Shown: positions 1 through 11,169 of the stretch, in pieces | How the letters are laid out: every line of letters begins with the position of its first letter | Numbering within the stretch: the first letter of the stretch is position 1 | Made by a program: the position numbers and the translations under genes | The notes under the pieces: model-generated | The model's input: the letters and a program-made list of their open reading frames with translations, nothing else | Told to the model about the DNA's origin: nothing | Databases searched by the model: none | DNA from: Tricholomella constricta | Lineage: Eukaryota; Basidiomycota; Agaricomycetes; Agaricales; Lyophyllaceae | Length of the DNA stretch: 64,000 nt | NCBI GenBank assembly: GCA_013368375.1 | Contig: JAACJP010000055.1 | Span: 62,001-126,000, forward strand | Reading direction: 5' to 3'

Positions 1-624
1 GACTGTAAAAGTGGTGCGTGTCCGTTATTTCGTGATCATACCCATATCTTTTTCCTCATATAAGACCTTGGCATGCTCGCCGACGGAAACCTAAAATCAT
101 GACTTCCCGTTTACCTACATATTTACAGCATATTCCTGCACGGGAACGAACGAATCGATGTTTTCTTCTCGAGGCCGAAAATATTTCATTCCAACCCGCG
201 GACTCAACCAAACCAAAATCTCAGTCACACCCTCACGAGTAACGGATGGCGCTATAAGCTCTTATACGGCTTGCACATTTGATGTGTCCCCCATTATACT
301 CATCTCTTATCATGCTGACCTTATATTTATGTTCTAGGTCTTGATTTAGGGCTAAGCTGGGGTCTAGGGGCTGATCTTGGGGCTACTACACTGGGGCTAC
401 TAAACTGCGTGTTCTGCTGGCGCCCATGTTATGATTATGCGCTGCAGGACTTGCCTTTGCTCTTATCAGTGTCTTCGACCTCATAAAAGACATTGATATA
501 CAAGGGTATGATCTTCCAGGCCACATTATAATTAACAATAATAATCTACGAGCGTTCTACAGGACGACAGCACAGAAGAGCACGACACATGAGAACCTGC
601 GAAACATCACCGCTACGTCAAAAC
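1..624. other. Gene-free left edge
   Basis: No convincing coding region, RNA gene or mobile element is seen. The only local structure is a short G-rich direct repeat around 355-405, a GGGGCTACTA-type motif occurring twice. Confidence 0.5.
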
Positions 625-1635
625 CTAGCATTGCCCATAATAGTCTGTGTTCCAATCCCCAAAGTCCGTTTCCTGTAGCCAATCAGGAAATGTACCGGAT
701 GCCGCATCGTGCATAGCCTCGCTGTGAAGTGAGTCTGTCCATTGTTGATTCCATTCACTGGAATCCGCTTCCTGCTGGGCGTACGTATAATGCTCGCCGG
801 ATACTAGCCCGTAAATGCTTGCCAGGTTGTAAATCTCTTGTGGATTGGCTCGACTGAGCAGACTAGACCACAAATCGCGATAAAATCCTTTCTGGGAAGG
901 CAGTGTTGAGATCCCACCGAGATCCTCCGAAGGGTGACTGCAGAACACCTCAGAACTCCGTTGGAGCAAAGTTGAGTACAGTGATTGAGGGGTATGACCA
1001 ATCAGGACTGCGGGCGCAGCCTCTTGGCTTGGTTGATCAGAGTAATCGGGAGCTGATTGTTGAAATCCCGTGCTGCTCTGTTCATGCCATTCAGGTCTTG
1101 AAACAGTTTGCAACTGTACTGGTGGGCTCGATCGCTCAGAAGCACCCTTGATCTTTTGTCAGACATTCCTGGGGGTGACTGAGGACAAAAAGGCACGTAC
1201 GTCAACTTGACACAAATCGAATGTCGGCTGACCATAAGGAAGTTGGTATTGTTCGAAATGGTCTATCTGGAAGCTCTCGCCCGAATTACAACGCAATGGA
1301 CTGGTTTGGAATGCATTGGTGCCCTGCTTGCTGGACAAATCGCCTTTGGGTCGTTGAATCTTCGCCTTCTTGTCTCGATCCTTCTTCCTCTCCGGTCGGT
1401 ATTTATAATCGGGGTGGTTTTCCTTGTGTTCCTCCCTGGTTTTTTTCGCACGATTGGCGAAATATTGCTTGACTTGGGGCTCCTCATTCCTCCATCGCTG
1501 AGCGATGTCTTTGGAAGATAGTGCTTTGGACCGGGTGGTTCCGTCAGACTGTGATCGCAGCTCGCCAATCATTTGAGCACGGTAAAGAATGAAGGAATTT
1601 GGTGGTCTGCGAACTTTCTCTTGTTTTTCCGCCAT
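625..1635 (-). CDS. HMG-box transcription factor (MATA_HMG-like), copy 1
   Basis: Sequence-specific HMG-box DNA-binding protein, presumably nuclear. Two exons fit: 1635-1201 and about 1146-625, with a GTACGT donor at 1200 and an AAG acceptor (54-nt intron). The spliced product is about 318 aa. The HMG box covers roughly residues 8-80: it opens with RRPPNSFILYR, then RWRNEEPQVKQYF and the basic stretch NHPDYKYRPERKK. This opening is characteristic of fungal mating-type and Ste11/Prf1-type HMG boxes. The C-terminal exon has no known domain but ends in an acidic, aromatic segment (WLQETDFGDWNTDYY) that could act in activation. ATG at 1635 opens the box almost immediately. Two paralogues lie at 4273-5085 and 34287-34661, all on the minus strand. 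The exact acceptor is uncertain because a 48-nt alternative also keeps frame. The target genes are unknown. Confidence 0.85.
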
Positions 1636-2264
1636 CTTGTTGTCGGGAAAGGAGGTAGAATTGTAGTGGGGTAAATCTCAGCCTGAGTGTGAAGTGGAGA
1701 GGCTTGAGTGTTCTTCCTGCATCCCTTCACCCGCTTTTAAAGCTGGTTGTTTGGATAACTTTGTCTTGCGTCAAGGTTCCGTGGATCGTACTAGAACCGA
1801 AGATGGTGTGTAAATATTCCGTAATTCAGGATCGGATAAACTTCTGACAGATCAGGCTGTGCGAGCCTTGTGGCATGTCGCCGACGCCACACCATATAAG
1901 CACAGTGCTGAGACCGAAGCAACCAGCGCATTTATCTCATATTCATCGAAACTTTGGAATAAATGGATACTTACCTCTGCCTTCCATCGTCCAGGGTATA
2001 CAAACGTTTAGGGTTTTGCACGTTACGGTTTCAAGTAAGGGTCCATAATTCCTCCGAAGCACAGCCATTACTTTTTCGCGTAGTGCACGTGGTCCGTGAC
2101 AGACGCGACGAGTCACTTCGCGTTCGAAATGCACAGCTATGGTTGTCATTTGCCTCATTCACATTATGGACCCTTAGAGATGACATTTACACATGATAAG
2201 AAAAAATCACCTGAAAGAATAATACACGAGGCCCACTGTATAAAATGCTCAGGATTGAAGACGC
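1636..2264. promoter_or_regulatory. Intergenic, upstream of HMG copy 1
   Basis: No gene is seen. The stretch holds the presumed 5' region of the HMG-box gene (which reads left from 1635) and the 3' flank of the arsenic fusion gene. Both genes read leftwards, so 2264 down to 1636 separates them in tandem. Confidence 0.4.
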
Positions 2265-3963
2265 TCAGTCCCTATCGACCAAGTCCTCCTCATTACCATA
2301 CTTCGCCAGCCAGGACTTGACGCCGCCCTCCAGGACGTACGCAGCAGATGTGGTCGTCCCAGTTTCGTTGATATAATCTTGGTACCTTCAAAGAGCGATC
2401 AGCGGATTCGGATTGTGCCATAAGAGGTCTTCCAACGTACCATCCAGCACACCGTGGCCCTCTCCCGGACGAGCTTCCGCAGTAAAATACGACCCGGCTC
2501 GTATTGCGATACTTCTCGAGGACCTTTGGGAGATCGTCGTAGAACGTCTGTGCGGGCCAATTGTCGCTTCCCCGCACATGTCCACCCTTGGGAAGAAAGA
2601 TGTGAATGACGCATGAACGCCACGGAATGAAAGAAGCACGTACCGCGTGATCGTCCCGACGGACATCGATGATGGCGAAATCGCGTTCAGATTCCGAGTT
2701 TTCCTTGTATAGCGCTGCGAGTTCCGCAGGCGGGATCAACGCGGGTGATGACTTGACCTTTGGGTACGCGTCCCACCATCGGAGAAGGGCAGATGTCGGC
2801 TTAGATTCCGCGCTCTCCACAGTCTCGGAGGATTTGTAGGCTGTGATCTGGTACGATGCTGAGAGGCCGTGAGTTTGAACATGATGCGAGACCAGTCGTA
2901 TGAGGGAACTTACCAACCCAGACATTGACATCGAAATTTGGCTTAGGCGCGCTCTTGCAGCAGCCGCCACCATCCACGCCGCTACAGATCTTCTGTAGAT
3001 CGTTTTTGGTCTCGAGGAAGTTAGATTCTAGGTGCAGTGAATTTGAGCGCATGGTCGAGATTCTTTCACAGATACATACCAGCGAACCCCGCGTTCTGGA
3101 GGAGTGTCCTGTACTCTTCAACTTGAATTGATCCTGAAATGCAGTTCACGTATGATGTAAGGTCGTTACGAATTTCCTCTGAAAGGGGTTGTTTCGCTAT
3201 AATCTACACATAATGAGGCAAAATCAGTGTGGCAACGAGAAGTGTAACGCACGTCATCTAAAACAATCCGGCCTCCCGGTTTCAAAATACGATGGACCTC
3301 CTTCAGTAAACCCTCCTTTCCACCCTGTGGGAGTAGGTTGATCACGCAATTGGAGAGGACACAGTCAACGGTGTTTGATGCGATCGGGAGAGGATCAGCA
3401 AGTGACGCTTGTACAAAGGCAACATGAGGTGGCTTTAGGCCTTGCTCTGCGGCGTTTCGACGGGAAAGAGTAACCATGTCCTAATTTCGTATACTCAGAT
3501 TGGATCTGAAGAACGGCTTGAACTTACAGATGAGACGTCAAGTCCAATTGCTTGACCTGTGGGCCCAATTTTGGACGCGGCGATGAGAACATCAATGCCA
3601 CCACCAGATCCAAGATCAACGACAGTTTCTCCCTAGACAATCGCAGCCTGTCAACCGATGTTTTGCCAGAACTTGTAAATATGCGCGTACGTCTTTCAGA
3701 TTAGCAGTATTTATAGGACTTCCGCATCCCACTCCAAGTTGAGCAGTAGGAGGAATAGATTCGAGGTCACTCGGTGTGTATCCAACTGATTGGGCCATCT
3801 CTTTCGCGTCTGTGATAGAACGTAGGTTTAGAATTGTTCACAATTTGAACTCGTATCCTGACCAAAAGAGGGACTCACAAGCTTCGTTGGATCCAGCTTT
3901 GGCTTTCTCGTCATAGGCTCTTTCGACGGCCGCCACGATTGAGCTATCAGCGAGATTCGACAT
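2265..3963 (-). CDS. Arsenite methyltransferase fused to Acr2-type arsenate reductase
   Basis: Predicted bifunctional arsenic-detoxifying enzyme. Nine exons keep frame exactly: 3963-3879, 3809-3691, 3632-3528, 3480-3253, 3203-3080, 3027-2914, 2840-2644, 2586-2441 and 2385-2265, giving 412 aa. Residues 1 to about 260 are a SAM-dependent ArsM/AS3MT domain: LGVGCGSP (Cys57), the SAM loop [12 protein letters not shown] (69-80), SNCVINLL (Cys148), [10 protein letters not shown] (Cys200) and a late GGGCC (Cys243-244). The three cysteines occupy the positions that bind As(III) in characterised ArsM proteins. After a linker ([11 protein letters not shown]), residues about 280-400 form a rhodanese domain with [15 protein letters not shown] and the loop [13 protein letters not shown] (Cys360-x5-Arg366), as in the Cdc25/Acr2 arsenate reductases. 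Known chemistry: Acr2 reduces As(V) to As(III), and ArsM methylates As(III). That one polypeptide does both is inferred. It lies between two HMG-box genes. Confidence 0.88.
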
Positions 3964-4272
3964 GGATGATTAATGTCAAGATGAATTTGATTTACAATTC
4001 AAATTCGACATTCATAATAGGCAGTTCGGCTTCGGCCGAGCAATGGGCACACTTGTCCTCGAATGACGATCATTGAACGTTTGGACTGCAAGTGTTCAGA
4101 TCTGAAAGCTCTCAAGTTTGCTTCTGTATTGGTGGCAATGATATGTCTTCGTACAGCATCGTTCGGTCATAGAGATCGAACTGAAATAAATTGCACATGG
4201 TCGAGTCAAAAAGGCTACAGTGTGAGGATAGATGAAGGCATTAACAGAGTACCCGCTCAAGGTAGAGACGCC
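3964..4272. promoter_or_regulatory. Promoter region of the arsenic fusion gene
   Basis: About 310 bp between the arsenic gene start at 3963 and the 3' end of HMG copy 2. It contains a short interrupted inverted motif near 3985-4010, in which AATTTGAATT-like sequence recurs just upstream of the start. No gene is seen. Any metal-responsive control is not visible from sequence alone. Confidence 0.35.
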
Positions 4273-5085
4273 TCAGCTGGCGGATACAGCAGATTGTGGA
4301 AGATGATAACAGTTGTTGTCGTTCTCCGTGCTCGCTCCTTCCGCATCCCAAGGGACGTCGAAGAGGTTGTCCAAAGTGTACGCGTCCCATGACCGGTCGT
4401 GCAACATGTCAAGCCCTAGGCTGATTGACGTTTGCGCCTGATCAAAAGCAAAGCTGCCGTCCGGGTTGATAAATATGGCCTCGAGAGCCTTCTCCAACTC
4501 GTAGTTTTGCTCCGTCATTTGGCTAAGATCGTCCGCAGCGTCGACGAGAGAGAGATCATATCGCTACGATGTGGAACATCAGTACGGATGCGACCATCTG
4601 CGCAGGACGATACTCACCTGTGGGATAGTATGAGAGTTTGTAGGCAGTTGACAGGGCGCCTGAGCCTTTAAGGCGAAAGCCACTGTGGAGGGAGGCTCCG
4701 AAAGGACGGAAGGGGAAAGTGCCGGGGAAGTATGAGCAAGTTCCAGTCCGCAGTCCCTCGCATTCTTCGCCCTCCTGGTATACCTCGGTTTTCGCTCCAT
4801 CTCTCGCTCCGCCTTGCTCTTGGGCTTGTACCTGTAATTGGGGTACTTCGCTTCATGCTCCATCTTTTTGACATGAGCACGTCTTTCAAACTCGGCCTTC
4901 ACCTCAGCAGTCTCTTTCCGCCATAGCTGGCCGACGAGTCGCGAAACTTCTCCTTGTGTCCGCGTAGTTCCAAGGGGCGGAGGAGTCAAGCTGGGCGCCG
5001 TTGCAGAGCGGTACAAGATGAAGGAATTCGGGGGTCGCGGAATCTTCTCGGGGCGTACGGCCTTGTCAGAGGGTGTGCGGCGCAT
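4273..5085 (-). CDS. HMG-box transcription factor (MATA_HMG-like), copy 2
   Basis: Second HMG-box regulator. Two exons, 5085-4618 and 4563-4273, with a GTGAGT donor at 4617 and a TAG acceptor; the 252-aa product is in frame throughout. The box starts near residue 14: IPRPPNSFILYRSATA, then RLVGQLWRKETAEVKAEFERRA and the basic tail HEAKYPNYRYKPKSK. An extended loop with several prolines (SLTPPPLGTT) separates helix 1 from helix 2, as in copy 3 at 34287-34661, so copies 2 and 3 look closer to each other than to copy 1. The C-terminal exon ends in an acidic aromatic segment (LDNLFDVPWDAEG), resembling the end of copy 1. The ATG at 5085 is the only reasonable start. A role in mating or development is possible but not shown. 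Confidence 0.85.
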
Positions 5086-6352
5086 TGGGAAATGTGTTGG
5101 AGATGTGCGTCAGTAAGAGAGGGGTATGTTGTGCGGCTCGAGGATGAGTGATCTTTAGATGTCGGGTGCCGGTCCTCGATCTGTGAATCCTGCAGTTATA
5201 CTTAAGCGACGAGGGCAAAGCGAGACGATTCAACGCGTGGCTTGGGCCACTGCCAAAGCTGTGCCACATGTCATTGAGCCCGCTGGTCCTGCTCCAGATT
5301 CGCTTTGACCAGGTGGTCATGCACCTACTGTAAGTCAAAGATCTCGCAGGAGAATAATCTGATCACCTGAGTGTTTTAAATTTTTGACGATAAGTCTACT
5401 TGATACTTAGGATGATATTATCGCGATTCGCACGCGGCGAATGGTTTCTAAGCAGAAATGTAGTCAACCAGCGCTAAAGTACCCTATAACAGTGTAAGCA
5501 CAAGGTTGACAATTGCATGGTTAAATAACGTTACAGAGGGGTAAAGCAATTCAAGGCCATATTTTATCAGGGTTTAGTCGAAGTCCAGGCCAAGAGCTTC
5601 TGAATGAAACTGCTCATCACAATCCAGCCTCGTGTGGGGAGTTGGAAGATGTTTCCTGCGCAAGACTTCGAACAATACCAGGTTGGAGTATCCCAGGATC
5701 AGGCGATGGTTGTCTGAGGCCCCGGCAAGCTGTTCCCACGCACACATCCGCCTTTAGAACAAAAAACGTGCCCTTTTCAAATGACCTGACCACTCATGCC
5801 TCTATGCAAAGCGCGATTTCGCGAACAACGAAGTATAGCTTGTATAGTATTTTTATCGACTTGCTCTCCGGCTTGATCTTTTCACAAGGAAACAACGGCT
5901 AATATACTGTGCGTATCTCATTCTATTGACCATAAATCGTGCTATAAGCTTTCTTTCGTCCTCGCCAGATGAACCCAACCATTCGTTTCTCAGAATACAG
6001 GATGGCACCAATGCTGCGAATGTTGCCATGGCCGACTATAGCGCACCTGCCGAAATGTCATGTCCGCAGTTACTATTGGCAAGGTTTTGAAAGGTGGATT
6101 TGTGTCACTGGTGTGTAACGTTTTCGTCGGCTTTGGCTTGCGTTATTGACAGCGCATTTTGCGCTTGTAAAGTGGATATCATCAGTACAGACATGGCGCT
6201 GCACTGGTTATCCAAATATCGACTTGTATATACTTGTATATCGGGGAGTCCATTTTAGCCATGGTGAAGGTCAATTCCCATGCACTGTTTGCACTTCCAG
6301 GTCCGATCTTTATCCTCCCATTTGATTTGAGACTAGATTAATCTACATAAGA
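5086..6352. other. Gene-poor stretch
   Basis: About 1.27 kb upstream of HMG copy 2 with no recognised coding sequence. Short open frames here lack family motifs and plausible splice partners. Confidence 0.45.
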
Positions 6353-6706
6353 ATGGCTCATTTTGACCTCTACTCCACGGAAACTCACCCTGGCGCGTCT
6401 GACCTTTTGCGACTCTTCAGCGACAGGCACACATCGGCAGAAGAGCACTACCGCAACGAAGCCGTCAACGCCGTTGCCTCATCAGATATTCTACTCTTAG
6501 TTCATCGGCAGACTCGGCAAGCCCCTCGACAATTACTCCATGCATATTTAGCCCTTCTACGAACCCAGACTCTCTCATGGGCCTGTCGGTTGACAGGTTG
6601 GGTCGCTCGCGCACCCATCTCGTCGTGTACTTCACCTTCCCAAAAGCCAGACACAATTTCGAATACGCCTAATTCATTCTACGGTGGACACATCTCGATT
6701 GGGTAG
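6353..6706 (+). CDS. Uncertain open frame, unknown protein
   Basis: An ATG at 6353 opens a frame of 117 codons. The first part (about residues 1-50, polar and with acidic residues) reads like protein. The later part may be read in another frame, because a downstream alternative frame gives a more protein-like segment ending FPKARHNFEYA. A short intron or one frame break would join them. No domain is recognised, and it may be spurious or a remnant. Confidence 0.2.
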   Translation: MAHFDLYSTETHPGASDLLRLFSDRHTSAEEHYRNEAVNAVASSDILLLVHRQTRQAPRQLLHAYLALLRTQTLSWACRLTGWVARAPISSCTSPSQKPDTISNTPNSFYGGHISIG

Positions 6707-7081
6707 TGTTATAACATTGACAGTCACCCGTTGCAGATCTACTGCTGGCGGTCTTCTGCCCCACATTGCCGCATTCCTCAATGCTTGCTTCTGTCAAATG
6801 GGGATCTCAGTGCGTTATTTTGTTTGACACTTGTGAGCTCAAACTTAATGTTGTCATAGCTATGGGCCAGAGGATTTGTGTCAACATAGCCTTCCCGTCG
6901 TCGCGCCGTATACATCAAGCTAGTAGCTTCCTCTTACTCATTCAAATCTTCGCGGCGTCTCGGCTACATACCGCGGGGGTGGTCCTTCTGAACTTTATAT
7001 CAGACGTTATATGGGACGTGGTTGGCTCGGCTATTTCTCGACAGGATCGAGCTGAAGGGCGGACGACAGGACGGTGGCTAG

Positions 7082-8844
7082 ATCGAAATTCAGCCCGATA
7101 CTGTGAGTCTTCTTGTTCATCTTCTCACTACCTATGTTCTTCTGCTCTCCCCGATCCAGTGGCTGGGTACTCTCGTCTTTTTAAACGCCCCAGCCCGATA
7201 ATACCATTTCTCGGCCGTTCTACAGCTCCTTGCTTACTGGATGCTCTTATACATAGCATGAACGCAATCGTTCAGTGACCTTTTTGAAGGTCCGTCTCGC
7301 CTACTTTGACCAACATTTTTTGCTATTTTTGACCGCAATGTCTTGGCACTTGTCCTGGTTGTTTATGATTATATTTCATGTCTGCAGCGCAAGGACGGAC
7401 TTTTCAAAAAGGCATATGAGCTCGGTGTTCTCTGTTCTGTAGACGTCGCGGTCATTGTCTTCGGTACGTTACTTACTTCCCAGCTTGCTGGCATTCCCAG
7501 TGCCAAGTATTCCCCCACACTTTCCCGACTGACCCTTGTTCTGTTTTTATCGACACAGAGGAGAGGCCAGGCCATCATCTCAAGCTTTACCAGTATGGTT
7601 CTTCTGACGTCCATGACAATATCCAACGACACCTTCATGTGTGTTCCATCTGTCTTCTATTCTTCGATCTTACATCTAACTGGCACTCTGCCAGCATGAT
7701 GGCGAGGAAGACACTCCAGGGCCGTCCGACTTCTCCGGTAATCCATCCGGTGCGAAGATGGAAGACGTAGGCGAGGGTGAGGAGGACGATGTAGATGAAG
7801 AACCGGTCGATGTTGTTATCCCGTCTATACGGGGCGCGAAACGGAGGGGCGACGGCGAACTCAAACAGTCCAGGTCTAATGATCTTATGAATACCGATGT
7901 ACGTCTCTATATCCTAAGCATAGCATCCGACGATTGCCCAACGTCCGTTTCTAATACAGCTCGACTACGTGCCTCCTCGGATGTCCTTTCCTCACCCTCA
8001 GCAGCTTTCGCGTCAATTACCGCCGTCGATGTCGATGTCCCAGCACCACCACCATCAGCAACACCAGCATCCCATCTCAAGCGACCTCTCGGGCCCATGC
8101 ATCCTCAACAGAGCAAGAAACCGCGTCTTGAAATCGTACCAAGTCCAGGCCTCGCACATTCCCACTCTTCCTCCGACGATCCCATGCCAAGTGCGGGCAG
8201 CCCCGTCAGCGGCAGCCGCAGTGGGCAATACTCCCACAACAGCGACGTACTTTCACGTAACTATGGAGTTTCTGGGTACAATATGCCCCATCAGTCTACA
8301 CACGGTCATCCACACTCGTTCTCTTCAGCCTCCCACCAAAACCATCAACGCCACCAGCACCCTCAGTATGCACCCCTTCTTCCCGACTTCCGATCCTGGG
8401 GGACACTACGGCTAGAGTAGCAGTATCCCCCTCTGCCGAACTTTATTCCGCTTCAGTCTCAAGCCGACTTCCCATCCTCTGCCCGTGCTCGAAGTGCCGG
8501 CAACAGCAGCAGCAGCGATGTCCTTCCCTCACGTAAAACAGCAGGCGCGCGTAAGCCTCGCTCTCCGGAGCTCGTCATCGTCGGGCGCTGCGGCATCGTT
8601 TGGACTGGACTGGCCCGTGCACGTTCCTCCCGCTGTCTCGGGACCTGGCGGAGACATGCCACCTTCGAAGCCTGGTTCGCGTAGTGGCAGCGGAAGAGAG
8701 GGGGACCGCGAGAGGGACGGGGGTTCTGCTGGATCTGGGGCTAGTGCCGGCCCCGGCGGCATCGGCCCGGGTGGCGGAGGAGGAAATGGTACAGATTGGC
8801 TGGACTTTTTGTCTGGGGCAAACAATGGCGCGGCCACGGGATGA
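7082..8844 (+). CDS. MADS-box transcription factor (SRF/MEF2-like), frames disrupted
   Basis: SRF-type MADS regulator. The MADS domain is spread over small exons that join in frame: 7082-7102 (IEIQPDT), 7257-7289 ([11 protein letters not shown]), 7388-7463 ([20 protein letters not shown] and following), 7559-7638 ([17 protein letters not shown]), 7695-7898 (acidic) and from 7960. The first codons (usual MGRRK) could not be located; an ATG at 7011 is a candidate but does not splice cleanly. After 7960 the protein is rich in P, Q and H. The plausible reading frame changes near 8085 (a segment with [14 protein letters not shown] follows in another frame), again near 8400, and ends with a segment closing [17 protein letters not shown] at 8844. 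Such jumps mean missed introns, sequence errors in low-complexity DNA, or decay. Fungal homologues (Rlm1, MEF2-like) act in cell-wall stress and development; the role here is unknown. Confidence 0.75.
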
Positions 8845-9426
8845 AGTGCATGCTTGGTGCGTGCTGGAAAAATAATCGATGATTCATCGCATTCAAAAAC
8901 ATTACTTTCGAGTCGTTTCAGTCACATAACTACTCTTGTATATTATAAATGACTTTGTTGGTACTTTCTGTGTAACGTAGTAGGATGCGATAGTAGGATG
9001 CGATAGGCCGTCAAGGTTTGTAGAGGAACCAGGTGTGGACCCTCAACCTCTGCGGAGCATCGGACACCGACTCGGACACAGCAAAGACAAAAGCCGAGGA
9101 GGTTCAGATCAGCTTTTGATCAGATTTTCAGGACCGCGGTCCCCATGCTATGCGTTCTGATTGTTCGTACAGACCCAGCCTTGTGATGAAGAGGTTACTA
9201 TCAACAATCTGTTAGACGGACGTTGAAGTGAGCTTAAGTCAAGTTCAAGTTGACGTGAAGACAATAAATAATAGATAATAGACAAATGATAGATTCAATT
9301 CCAGTGACTTTAGTTGAAGGTTGTGTAAAGCCTTTTTGTTCCAGGTTCGGCTGGGATGACATTGGCGGATATTTCGTATCTGTTAAAAAGCCATGGACGA
9401 GTCGTTCGCTCCTCACAATCCTCGAG
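8845..9426. other. Intergenic between MADS and F-box genes
   Basis: Contains the MADS 3' flank and the F-box 5' region. A 10-bp TAGGATGCGA motif is directly repeated at about 8981-9003. No gene is seen. Confidence 0.4.
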
Positions 9427-10708
9427 ATGAATACCTTTCCTCAAGAGCTCATTTCAATCATCATCAACAATCTTCGTGACCGCGAAAGCCTCGAGTCTTG
9501 TGCGCTCGTGTGCCGCTCCTGGTATGCGCCCACTCGAGGGCCCCTCTTTCGTGTGGTCGAGATCTCTACAACCAAACAGCTTTCATCTTTCCACGATCTT
9601 CTCATCGAGTTTCCACACTTGGGGCGTCTCGTCCGTTTTATCGAGTTCATTGAAATCCCCTTGGCTTCGCAAGGAGACGTTCTCGCCGCTATCCTCCGTC
9701 GTCTGAAGCTTGTCGAAGATGTCATGATCTCCTCCCTAATTTCGGAGCCCGCTCCAGGATGGCTCGACATCTCGGGGTCGCTCAGAGAATGCCTTGTCGC
9801 CACGTTAGCGCTGCCCACGCTGACTTCGCTCACCATCCATCACTGGAAGGTCCATCCCACGTATGGGGACATCCAACTCCTGCTTTCCCGAGGAGCGCCT
9901 TTGCGGGATCTCGAGCTTTCTATAACTGACTCTCCTGAAGACATACAAGGCGACTTGGACCTCGCCAGAACTAGTCGTTTGGAGAAACTGGCACCGCAGC
10001 CAGCATGTCCCCGGAAAGTTCGTCCGGAAAGCTTCGTCTGTGATTTTGCTTGGACAAGGTCCTACCATAGCTTGGAGTTTATCAACTGGATTCAAGACCC
10101 AAATTGCGTCCTTGACCTCTCGGGCCTTCAAAGTCTTACAGTAACATCCCTTTATAGCACGTTCGACTTTGCTGCCGCTTCGGCCATGGCACGCATGGCT
10201 GGAGCTTCTCTGCAACGTTTATGGCTCGAGCCTCATATAGGTAAGTTCATCGTAGGCTCCCCCAAATTCATTAACAGAGGTACCACTAGCTCCGGGAATG
10301 GTCGAAATCGAGCCGGTCGATGTGTCGCGCAATACAAGCCTTCAAACCCTGAACTTCGACTCCGTCGGCACTGTTAAACTTGAAACAGACCCTTTCTGTA
10401 TCTCCCCCCCAGAATGGTTGCTATCTACTCTCTCCACCATCAAAGCGGGAACTCCCCTCAAGGAGATCTATCTGTCATTTCCAATATGCGTACCTGATAA
10501 TCCAGCTCCAGCCACTATAAGGGGCTGGAATTACATAGGCTGGAGACGTCTCGCGTCTTTCTTGTCTCAGTTCCCTGATTTGGAGCAAGCCTTGATCGTT
10601 ACCTCTTACACTGGGAACATGACTTCGGAGCCCTTTAAGGAGATGATGATGCAGGAGTTGGAACAATTCAAGGACTTTTTAGACTTTAAAGTGGAGAAAG
10701 AGGAGTAA
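9427..10708 (+). CDS. F-box protein
   Basis: Probable substrate adaptor of an SCF ubiquitin ligase. Two exons, 9427-10240 and 10278-10708, give 414 aa; the intron is short (37 nt, GTAAGT..CAG). The F-box spans residues 1 to about 45: FPQELISIIINNLRD, ESLESCALVCRSW, then PLFRVVEI. This matches the agaric F-box pattern LP.EL...I...L.......C.LVCR.W. The rest is leucine-rich without a clear repeat (for example LPTLTSLTIHHWKV and LRDLELSI), as in the large agaric F-box/LRR-like family. The ATG at 9427 starts directly at the F-box and is preferred; an in-frame ATG at 9286 would add 47 residues without a recognisable domain. The substrate is unknown. Confidence 0.8.
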
Positions 10709-11169
10709 CACAGGTTTTTACGTCGGCGGTACTTGAACATTCTTTCATACTCGTTCCCTGGACACTCTTTCATACTCGTTCCCTACATTGAAATAAATAT
10801 GTATTTAATTTATGGCACCCGCAATTGAGGGAAAATCTTGGGAAAATCTCAATGGAAGACTGATCAACTGATATTTAATCCACCATCGATAGAAGCCATC
10901 TGGCCTAAAGCAAGGGCGAATCTACCAACAAACTTACTTCAAACATATTGTGGGGACCGGTGAGACTGCGAGTAGGGATAGAACAAAGAACTTCGGACCA
11001 CACAAGTGACCAGAAACACGGTTAAGAGAAAGCAATCAGGCCAGATGAAAGAAACAAGCACAGTATATTCAGCAGTATGTAAATGTGAGAATAGAATGGT
11101 TTTTATAGAAGAGATAGTCATCAGGAGGGAAGGGATATCGTGTCCTTCGCCTCCAGGAGCAAGGGGGTG
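10709..11169. other. Intergenic, F-box 3' flank
   Basis: No gene is seen. A direct repeat of about 24 bp (CTTTCATACTCGTTCCCT twice) lies at about 10741-10784, just past the F-box stop. Confidence 0.4.

Noticed and set aside
3124..3136. Possible extra intron inside exon 5 of the arsenic gene (a TTTCAG acceptor-like site)
   Set aside because: Reading through gives [15 protein letters not shown], which matches the conserved ArsM segment, so the site is coding.
625..5085. HMG-box pair as a mating-type locus
   Set aside because: Basidiomycete mating loci are marked by homeodomain pairs or pheromone/receptor genes; none is present, so HMG boxes alone do not support it.
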